Assembly (NCBI GenBank): GCA_963665015.2 | Contig: CAXXSY010000004.1 | Location: forward strand, 2,232,001-2,296,000 | Direction: 5' to 3' | Source of the DNA: G963662655 sp963665015 | Lineage (GTDB): Bacteria > Cloacimonadota > Cloacimonadia > Cloacimonadales > JAIOQZ01 | Length of the DNA stretch: 64,000 bases | Part shown: piece after piece, positions 57,417-64,000 of the stretch | How the letters are laid out: each line of letters begins with the position of its first letter | Position numbering within the stretch: position 1 is the stretch's first letter | Program-made: the position numbers and the translations under genes | The notes under the pieces: generated by a model | The model's input: the letters and a program-made list of their open reading frames with translations, nothing else | Told to the model about the DNA's origin: nothing | Databases searched by the model: none

Positions 57417-59044
57417 GGGGTGTATTTCGAGGGCGTACGCGATTCGACCTTCGAATTGGTCATACGTATAAATTCGGCAAGTTCGGGAAGCTCGGCTTTG
57501 ATTTGTTCCGTCGATGGATTTAGAATATACTCTTCCTCTTCCGGCTCAATCAGATTCACTTTGAATCTTACGTTCGCGTTGTAGTGCTTTTTCGCTATTT
57601 CTTCCGCATTTGGGATTCTACTCTTCGCAGATGCGAATGAAGAAGAAGGCGCTTTTATCTCAAGTGCTATCTGATTTCCACGCACTTCGGTGATTTTTGA
57701 ATCTCTGAAATAATTCCCGACATTCATGTATTCTTTCGAAAGTTTTTTCAGAAATCCTTCCCAACCTTTTTCAACAAACTCTTTATCCAACTCCTGTCTC
57801 TGCTGGCGGATTTCATCTTTCACTTCCTGCACTAATTTCTCCGTCTCGCGGTCGCGCGTGTAGTGCAGAATCTCTTTCTGAACGCCGGCAAACGATTCCT
57901 CTTCCTGCGGTGCTGGAGCAGGCTGCTTGCCCAGCATCTCGATCATCTTGTCCAGAGACTGGATTTCGGAGACACGCGTCAGCTTGATGAACACCATCTC
58001 TGTCAGCAGAACCGGGTCGCTGCCGAAGCGTGCATCGGTCTTGGCCTTGATCAGGAGCGAAATCATGTATAGCAGGTCGTTTTCGGTAAATTGGCCGGCG
58101 CGGATTTTCAGCTCCTTGATGATGCTGGCGGGAAGCTCGTGCAGATCGACCCCGACCTTGAGTAAAAGGAGGTTGCGCAGGGTATCCAGGAAACCGTTGA
58201 GAAACTCCTGCAAGTCGTTTCCGCTGTCGAGAATTTTGCGCAGTCCGACCAGCAGACCGGTCGAATCGCGCTTTTGCACGAAGTCCAGCATCTCGATGTA
58301 TGTCTCCACTGGGAGGATGCCAAAGATGGTCTGTACCAGTTCGCCGGTGATCTCTTTACTGCCGTAGGATATGACCTGATCCATCAGCGAGAGTGCATCA
58401 CGCATCGATCCGTCCGCCTTGCGAGCGACCGTGTAAAGCGCGTCCTCTTCGATGGTGATCTCCTCCGATTCGGCGATCGATTGCATCTGCCGAACAATAT
58501 CCTCCACCGGGATGCGTCGGAAATCGTAGCGCTGGCAGCGGGATATAATCGTGGGCAAAATCTTGTGCGGCTCGGTGGTAGCGAAAACGAAGATCACGTT
58601 TTCCGGCGGCTCTTCGAGCGTCTTGAGCAGCGCGTTGAAAGCGCTCTTGGAGAGCATGTGGACTTCGTCGATGATGTAGATTTTGTACTTCGACTTGGAG
58701 GTGGCGTACATCAGCTCGCGCTGGAGGTCGCGCACGTCCTCGACGCTGGTGTTGGAAGCGCCGTCGATCTCGATCACGTCCGAGGAGGTTCCCGCGGTGA
58801 TCTCCACGCAGTTGTCGCAGACGTTGCAGGGCTCGGGCGTAGGGCCATGGACGCAGTTCAGGCTCTTCGAGAAGATGCGCGCCATGGAGGTCTTGCCCAC
58901 ACCTCGCGGACCAGTGAAGAGGTACGCGTGCGCGATGCGATTCAGGTTGATCGCGTTGGACAACGTCCGTGTGATATGCTCCTGCGCATAGACATCTTCA
59001 AACCGTTGCGGCCTGTACTTTCTCGCCAAAACCTTATAAGCCAT
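57413..59044 (-). CDS. dnaX: DNA polymerase III subunit gamma/tau
   Basis: A 543-residue clamp-loader ATPase. Walker A is GPRGVGKTS, the zinc site is CVHGPTPEPCNVCDNC, Walker B with sensor motifs is YIIDEVHMLSKSAFNALLKTLEEPP, and SRCQRYDFRRI follows. The tau C-terminal part ends near residue 543. No slippery A-run for gamma production is obvious. Loads the sliding clamp and ties together the replisome. Confidence 0.96.
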   Translation of the reverse strand: MAYKVLARKYRPQRFEDVYAQEHITRTLSNAINLNRIAHAYLFTGPRGVGKTSMARIFSKSLNCVHGPTPEPCNVCDNCVEITAGTSSDVIEIDGASNTSVEDVRDLQRELMYATSKSKYKIYIIDEVHMLSKSAFNALLKTLEEPPENVIFVFATTEPHKILPTIISRCQRYDFRRIPVEDIVRQMQSIAESEEITIEEDALYTVARKADGSMRDALSLMDQVISYGSKEITGELVQTIFGILPVETYIEMLDFVQKRDSTGLLVGLRKILDSGNDLQEFLNGFLDTLRNLLLLKVGVDLHELPASIIKELKIRAGQFTENDLLYMISLLIKAKTDARFGSDPVLLTEMVFIKLTRVSEIQSLDKMIEMLGKQPAPAPQEEESFAGVQKEILHYTRDRETEKLVQEVKDEIRQQRQELDKEFVEKGWEGFLKKLSKEYMNVGNYFRDSKITEVRGNQIALEIKAPSSSFASAKSRIPNAEEIAKKHYNANVRFKVNLIEPEEEEYILNPSTEQIKAELPELAEFIRMTNSKVESRTPSKYTP

Positions 59045-59221
59045 TACGTTACACCTTTCGTAGATTCCACATTCTCAGAGATAATAAATTTCGTATGCGA
59101 GACGGATTTTGTCAATGAAAATGATTGCCTCCCGAGTACGCACTTGCCATCAGAAGGTTGCGCAGAGTCATTATCCCAAAGAAGCATCGCCGAAGCGAAG
59201 CAACACCACGGATATCGATCC

Positions 59222-60193
59222 TCACCCTTTCGGTGGCACATAAACCACCACTTGATTCATGCCCTGCGTTTTGCCCTGCGTCAACGCCTTCTCCGCTTCA
59301 TCGATGCAATATCGGCTTCCCTTGCCCGGATCGAAACCGGAAATACCGAAGGTCAGCGTCACGGAGAGGTTCTGCCTGTATTGATAGGAGTTCGACTCGA
59401 TCTTCCCGCGAATCTTCTCGGCGATGACGGCGGCGCCGTGGGGATTGGTCTGCGGAAGAAGGAACAGGTAGCGCGCTTCGTGCCAGCGTCCCACGATATC
59501 CTGCTTACGGACGGATTCCCGTATCATCGTTCCGATCGATTTCAGGACGTGTTCGGCGACCGGCATCCCGTGTTCCGACTTGAGCTCCTCGAAGTCGTCG
59601 ATCTCGCAGACGATGAACGTGAAATCGATCTGATTGCGCTCGTATCGGATTTCCTCGTACGTGATTCGCTCCAGCATCGCGTTGGCGGTCAGCAGCCCTG
59701 TGACGGCGTCGTGCGGTGACGCGGCTTCCAGCTTGCTGATGGTTTCGTTAAGCTTGCGATTGGCCTTCTCGATCTCCTTCTGGTTGACATCTTGCTGCTT
59801 GTTCCGCCGCATCAGGATCACCAGCATGGTAATAATCAGAACGACGAAAACCGATAGCCCAACAATGATAATAACCCGTATCTTCCAGTATCGCAGTCGA
59901 TTGGACTCGTACAGACTATCGTTCTTCATCTTGTAAAGATCGAATATCCTGTCGATCGCTTCGATGGCGCTATCGCGATCGCCCATCCGGTTGTAGCGCT
60001 CGAACAGCGCCCGCAACACGGCGATCTCCATCTCGAGATTGTTCTCGCCATGCGCCATGTCTCTGACCATGTTCAGCTTTAGAACCGCACTCGAATCGGG
60101 CAACGTTTTCGCCTGATTTATCAACTCACTAATCTCCGACGCATGCATCAGACCGATCGCCAGAATCGCAACGATGAGAAGCCTTATCTTCAT
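59222..60193 (-). CDS. Membrane protein with degenerate GGDEF domain
   Basis: A 323-residue protein with a signal peptide, a short helical periplasmic part that looks like one TPR pair, a TM helix (about 107-128), a coiled-coil and a C-terminal GGDEF fold (HDAVTGLLTANAMLERI, FIVCEIDDFEELKSEHG). Where an active cyclase has GGDEF the sequence reads GRWHEARYLFLLP, so the signature is lost and c-di-GMP synthesis is unlikely. It may bind GTP or act as a scaffold. No EAL domain is present. Confidence 0.85.
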   Translation of the reverse strand: MKIRLLIVAILAIGLMHASEISELINQAKTLPDSSAVLKLNMVRDMAHGENNLEMEIAVLRALFERYNRMGDRDSAIEAIDRIFDLYKMKNDSLYESNRLRYWKIRVIIIVGLSVFVVLIITMLVILMRRNKQQDVNQKEIEKANRKLNETISKLEAASPHDAVTGLLTANAMLERITYEEIRYERNQIDFTFIVCEIDDFEELKSEHGMPVAEHVLKSIGTMIRESVRKQDIVGRWHEARYLFLLPQTNPHGAAVIAEKIRGKIESNSYQYRQNLSVTLTFGISGFDPGKGSRYCIDEAEKALTQGKTQGMNQVVVYVPPKG

Positions 60194-60271
60194 CCTGTCC
60201 CCACTATGTTTGGTTTATTTCAAAATACTGAAACACACCCCGACATGGCAAATGATTTCTTCTCACCCAAG

Positions 60272-60299
60272 GAACGCGGACGTCCCCGTCCGCATCTCT
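60272..60299 (+). repeat. Compact GCGGACG-tccc-CGTCCGC hairpin
   Basis: A perfect 7-bp hairpin (60276-60282 with 60287-60293) lies in the leader of trmB. The same arms and flanks recur inverted at 53349-53407 with an expanded loop. Confidence 0.6.
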
Positions 60300-60351
60300 C
60301 AACCGGAAAAATCGTCCATTTCACGGAAGTTCATTGACAGCTTGAAAAACC

Positions 60352-61008
60352 ATGCATTTTTGGCAAATGAGTATGAAACCTAAATTCGATGATACGATAG
60401 AAGATAAGCTAAAACTGTTTTTGCTGGAAACAGGAGACGACCCGCTGAACCTGCACGAGGTTTTCGCCAATGAGAATCCGATCCACGTGGAGATCGGCAG
60501 CGGACGCGGGGAGTTTATCGCGGAGATGGCGAGGATGCTGCCCGGAATCAATTTCCTCGGGTTCGAACTGAAGTGGAAGCGCTTTCCGCCCATGCTGAAA
60601 CGGCTGGACGAGACCATGCAGGCAAACGTCCGTCTCGCGGCTGAGTACGTCGATCAGAGCATCGGCGAGAAGATTCTGCCGGGGACGGTCGATAAGGTCT
60701 ATCTCATCCATCCGGACCCGTGGCCCAAGCGGCGTCATCACAAACACCGGTTGATCCAGCAGCCGTTTCTGGACGCGCTCTACACGCTGCTGAAACCGGA
60801 CGGAGACGTCTATATCAGCACGGATCACCGGAATTACGCACTATGGATTCAGAGAGAATTCGCAAAACGAAAAGATTTTGCTGTCGTCGAGGACTTCGAA
60901 AAGCCCCCGGTGGTGACCCATTTCGAGGACATGAAGCGCCGCGAGGGTTTCGAACCGATCCCGATGACCTACCGGAAAAGGGAGGTACCCCATGATCGAC
61001 CGGAATAA
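60352..61008 (+). CDS. trmB: tRNA (guanine46-N7)-methyltransferase
   Basis: A 218-residue SAM enzyme that makes m7G46 in the tRNA variable loop. EIGSGRGEFIAEMA binds SAM, HPDPWPKRRHHKHRL is the diagnostic motif, and STDHRNYALW follows. The start could be the ATG at 60352, 60367 or 60373. None has a clear ribosome binding site. Overlaps dgt by 17 nt. Confidence 0.93.
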   Translation: MHFWQMSMKPKFDDTIEDKLKLFLLETGDDPLNLHEVFANENPIHVEIGSGRGEFIAEMARMLPGINFLGFELKWKRFPPMLKRLDETMQANVRLAAEYVDQSIGEKILPGTVDKVYLIHPDPWPKRRHHKHRLIQQPFLDALYTLLKPDGDVYISTDHRNYALWIQREFAKRKDFAVVEDFEKPPVVTHFEDMKRREGFEPIPMTYRKREVPHDRPE

Positions 61009-62152
61009 ACTGATCGCGATTTACAAGGATATCGCGAAACACTCCGACCAGGATCTGAACTCTTTCGCGACCAAGAACGCCGACGGCTGGCGGCTGAAGG
61101 ACGAAGACGAAGAGCATCTGCGCGGGGCCTTCGCGCTGGATCGCGACCGCATCCTCTACAGCGGCGCGTACCGCAGATATCAGGGCAAAACGCAGGTGTT
61201 CTCCTTCACCAACCTCATCGACGAGGAGATGACCAACCGCTCGATCCACACCACCTACGTTTCGCAGATTTCGCGCACCATCGGTAAGGCGCTCAGGCTC
61301 AACGTCGATCTGATCGAGGCCATCGCGCTGGGTCACGACCTCGGTCACACGCCCTTTGGGCACGACGGAGAAGTCGCGCTCAGCAAATGCTGCCGCAAGC
61401 ATGGTCTCGGCATGTTCCACCACAATATCGAGAGTCTGCACATCGTCGATAACATATCCCGCAAGGGACGCGGTCTGAACCTCACCTTCCAGGTACGCGA
61501 CGGTATCATCTCACACGACGGCGAGGTGCACAACACCAAGCTCGTCCCGCAGAAGGACAAGACCGAAGCCGAAATTCAGGACTACATCGAGAAAAAGAAA
61601 AACGCGCAGAACGTGCAGTGGATGCCTGCCACCATGGAAGGCTGCGTGGTGCGGGTCGTCGATACCATCGCCTACATCGGGCAGGACATCGAGGACGCCA
61701 TCCGCTACAACATTCTCTCGCGCGATCAACTCCCCAAGGAATGCGTGGAAGTGCTCGGTAGCAGAAACAGCCAGATCATCGACCGGCTGGTCAAGAGCGT
61801 CGTTGTCGAAAGCCACGGCAAGGATTTCATCGCCTTCGACGAAGAGACCTCGCACTACCTCAAGGTACTCAAGGACTTCAACTACAAGTACATCTACACG
61901 GCCGAAAACGTGAAGACCGCCAACAAAGCCATTCACCGAAGCATGGAACTGCTCTTCGACCAGTACATGGAAGACATTGAGAAGAATCGTAAAGATTCGC
62001 GCGTCTTCACGCATTTCCTCAACCACAAACAGCAGCAATACCTCGACAAATTCAGGCCGGCGGAGTGGGTGCGAGACTTCCTCGCCACCATGACCGATCG
62101 CTACTTCAACGAGCAGGTCAAGGAACGCCTCCTGCCCGGAAGATACCTATAA
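60992..62152 (+). CDS. dgt: Deoxyguanosinetriphosphate triphosphohydrolase (HD domain)
   Basis: A 386-residue HD-superfamily enzyme cleaving dNTPs to nucleoside and triphosphate. RRYQGKTQVF and RSIHTTYVSQISRTIGKAL precede the metal site ALGHDLGHTPFGHDGE, with a second-half Asp in VVDTIAYIGQDIEDA. The start at 60992 has ggaggtacccc. It is followed 12 nt later by prfB. Controls dNTP pools and in some bacteria phage defence. Confidence 0.93.
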   Translation: MIDRNKLIAIYKDIAKHSDQDLNSFATKNADGWRLKDEDEEHLRGAFALDRDRILYSGAYRRYQGKTQVFSFTNLIDEEMTNRSIHTTYVSQISRTIGKALRLNVDLIEAIALGHDLGHTPFGHDGEVALSKCCRKHGLGMFHHNIESLHIVDNISRKGRGLNLTFQVRDGIISHDGEVHNTKLVPQKDKTEAEIQDYIEKKKNAQNVQWMPATMEGCVVRVVDTIAYIGQDIEDAIRYNILSRDQLPKECVEVLGSRNSQIIDRLVKSVVVESHGKDFIAFDEETSHYLKVLKDFNYKYIYTAENVKTANKAIHRSMELLFDQYMEDIEKNRKDSRVFTHFLNHKQQQYLDKFRPAEWVRDFLATMTDRYFNEQVKERLLPGRYL

Positions 62153-62164
62153 ACAGGAGAAGGA

Positions 62165-63293
62165 ATGGAACTCAACGAACTTCAAAGACAGGCTGACCAG
62201 ACACTCGATAAAATCGACGAGATCAGGGGGTATCTTTGACCTGGATGCAATCCGGTCACAGCTCGATACGTTAGAGAAAAAATCGCAGGAACCCGGATTC
62301 TGGAACGACCAGAACGAAGCCCAGAAAATCACACGCAAGATGAGCGGTCTCAGAACCCAGATTGAAAACGACGACAAGCTTCACGAGATGTCGGGCGAAA
62401 TCAGGACCTACGTCGAGCTGCTCCAGGAAGAGGAGAACGAACCGCTCTTCAAGGAAGCCATGAACGAAATCGAAGGCTTCATGCAAGAGCTGGAAGGCAT
62501 CGAAGTCAAGTTTCTGCTCAACGGCAGGCACGACAACGACGACGCCATCCTCACCATCCACCCGGGCGCCGGCGGCACCGAGTCGCAGGATTGGGCGGAA
62601 ATGCTCCTGCGCATGTACAAACGCTGGGCGGACCGCGAAGGCTGCACGACCACCGAGCTCGACTACCAGCCCGGCGACGAGGCCGGCATCAAGAGCGTCA
62701 CCCTCGAGATATGCGGCGAATTCGTCTTCGGACTGCTAAAGGCGGAGATCGGCGTCCATCGACTGGTGCGAATCTCTCCCTTCAACGCGCAGGGCAAGCG
62801 CCAGACCTCCTTCGCGTCCGTGTTCGTCTATCCCCTCATCGAAGAGGACGACAGCATCGAGATCAATGCGAAAGACCTTAAAATAGACACCTATCGCGCC
62901 AGCGGAGCAGGCGGTCAGCATGTCAACACCACCGATTCAGCCGTGCGCATCACCCATATCCCCACGGGCATCATCGTGCAGTGCCAGAACGAGCGCTCGC
63001 AGATCAAGAATCGCGCCACCGCCATGAAAATTCTCACCTCACGCCTGATCCAGCAGCAGGAAGAGGAGAAAGAAAAAGAGAAACAGAAGCTGGAGAACGA
63101 AAAAACCGAGATCGGATGGGGCAACCAGATTCGATCCTACGTGTTCCACCCCTACCAGATGGTGAAAGACCACCGTACAAATCACGAGACCGGTAACACA
63201 TCCAACGTAATGGATGGCGACCTGAACGGTTTTATCTATGCATGGCTGAAAGACTCGGCCAGAAAAAAAGCGAAGAAGGCACACCAGGTATGA
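62165..63293 (+). CDS. prfB: Peptide chain release factor 2, expressed by programmed +1 frameshift
   Basis: A 375-residue protein from two frames. The ATG at 62165 opens 24 codons that end at an in-frame TGA (62237-62239). Translation continues in the +1 frame from GAC at 62238 to 63293. The shift site is the classic one: AGGGGG (internal Shine-Dalgarno), TATCTT, TGA, C. RF2 features are VRISPFNAQ (SPF anticodon-like tripeptide), GAGGQHVNTT (GGQ) and the alpha-helical start. RF2 reads UGA and UAA, so low RF2 favours the shift and autoregulates it. Confidence 0.96.
62225..62240 (+). promoter_or_regulatory. prfB programmed frameshift site
   Basis: agggggtatctttgac: an internal Shine-Dalgarno three nucleotides from CUU, then UGA and C. 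This is the conserved autoregulatory site of bacterial RF2 genes. Confidence 0.95.
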
Positions 63294-64000
63294 CCGAATT
63301 CGAAAGACTGACAAAACAGCTCGACCCGAAGAAGATGCCGCAACACGTCGGCATCATCATGGACGGCAACGGCAGATGGGCGAAACAGCACCTCGTGCAA
63401 CGTCTGTCCGGACACCTCAAGGGACGCGAGGTCGTGCGCGATATCGTCGTAGCGTCCGACGACATCGGGCTGAAATGCCTCACCATCTACGCCTTCTCCA
63501 CCGAGAACTGGCGTCGCTCCACGCTCGAAGTGAAGGGACTCCTGAAGCTCAACATGGAGTCGATCAAATCGAATATCGACGAGCTGCACGGCAACAACAT
63601 CCAGGTTCGCTACCTCGGAAGTAAAACCCGTCTCGACCCCGACTACGAGCGCAAGATGAACGAGGTCTGCAAGAAGACATGGAAAAACACCGGGCTGAAA
63701 TTCAACATCGCGTTCAACTACGGCGGCAGGCAGGAGATCGTCGAGGCGGTCAACGAGATCGTCAGCGAGAGTCCGGGCACTCAAATCACCGAGGAGATGA
63801 TCGCCGACCACCTCTATTCGAAGGGGCTTCCCGATCCCGACCTCATCATCCGCACCAGCGGCGAACTTCGCTTATCGAACTTCCTTCTGTGGCAAAGCGC
63901 CTACTCGGAGCTGTGGTTTACCAGCACCCTGTGGCCCGATTTTACCCGTGTCGATTTCGTAAACGCGATCCTCGATTTCCAGAAACGCAATAGAAAATTT
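63290..64000 (+). CDS. uppS: Isoprenyl transferase (undecaprenyl diphosphate synthase), 3' end missing
   Basis: The first 237 residues of a cis-prenyltransferase that makes the C55 carrier lipid for peptidoglycan and O-antigen. Visible motifs are GIIMDGNGRWA, LTIYAFSTENWRR, FNYGGRQEI, PDLIIRTSGELRLSNFLLWQSAYSE-type conserved region V, and LWPDF. It starts in ATGA overlapping prfB. The open frame runs off the window, and only a few residues should be missing. Confidence 0.93.
   Translation, partial: MTEFERLTKQLDPKKMPQHVGIIMDGNGRWAKQHLVQRLSGHLKGREVVRDIVVASDDIGLKCLTIYAFSTENWRRSTLEVKGLLKLNMESIKSNIDELHGNNIQVRYLGSKTRLDPDYERKMNEVCKKTWKNTGLKFNIAFNYGGRQEIVEAVNEIVSESPGTQITEEMIADHLYSKGLPDPDLIIRTSGELRLSNFLLWQSAYSELWFTSTLWPDFTRVDFVNAILDFQKRNRKF

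Overview
The window is dense, moderately GC-rich bacterial chromosome with about 52 protein genes, no rRNA or tRNA genes that I could find, and no transposase, integrase or CRISPR array. It encodes a diderm (LpxH-like phosphatase, TonB-dependent receptor, lipoprotein signal). Three secreted proteins end in an FlgD-like C-terminal domain that begins with a YPNPFNP-type or FPNPFDR motif. That combination points to the FCB superphylum and its uncultured relatives (Cloacimonadota, Delongbacteria or KSB1-like lineages). The placement is inference from protein style, not from a marker-gene tree.

Layout. 1-375: edge of a partial gene and a possible small ORF. 376-3351 (-): secreted CapA-like protein. 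3403-4200: a repeat field (about 172-bp tandem repeats plus small palindromes). 4245-9413 (+): glycosyltransferase/Ppx-GppA fusion, MBL hydrolase with two cyclic-nucleotide-binding domains, and DAHP synthase. 9442-10452 (-): GIN-domain protein and a small membrane protein. 10645-13529 (+): PASTA protein and a response regulator fused to a degenerate McrB-like AAA domain. 13838-17239 (+): mfd. 17377-18117 (-): sirtuin. 18218-21361 (+): cell-wall amidase and a vWA/ATPase membrane protein. 21448-25798 (+): ribH-nusB-GT2-radical SAM-PP2C-like operon. 25795-27018 (-): PAS protein with an isolated DHp domain. 27297-30543 (+): substrate-binding protein, then DUF4159, LpxH-like and cyclophilin genes. 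30882-35636 (+): an apparently exported AmmeMemoRadiSam set with a membrane spermidine-synthase-like protein. 35693-39582 (+): epimerase, ABC ATPase, TonB receptor. 39675-46998 (+): N-formylglutamate amidohydrolase, Cache protein, asd, RadC, SagB-type reductase, TPR-PAS-DHp sensor, SRPBCC protein. 47091-51196 (-): lepA-NYN/CSD-MATE. 51364 (+): orphan UmuD. 51961-55682 (-): two secreted sorting-domain proteins, one closely matching Porphyromonas peptidylarginine deiminase at every catalytic position. 55864 (+): small membrane protein. 56322-60193 (-): GT2, dnaX, degenerate GGDEF protein. 60352-64000 (+): trmB, dgt, prfB (with its +1 frameshift), uppS running off the edge.

Two themes stand out. 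First, many signalling proteins carry partial or inactivated modules: DHp without an ATPase domain (twice), an ATPase domain without DHp, a GGDEF domain without its motif, a McrB-type AAA domain without Walker motifs behind a receiver domain, and a PP2C-like domain without metal ligands. Second, the intergenic DNA is populated by several interleaved families of palindromic repeats. The most striking is a pair of 102-nt elements (33970-34071 and 56201-56302) that fold into the same three-stem structure and differ by compensatory base-pair changes. That pattern is expected of a conserved structured RNA or hairpin DNA element, and I do not recognise the family.
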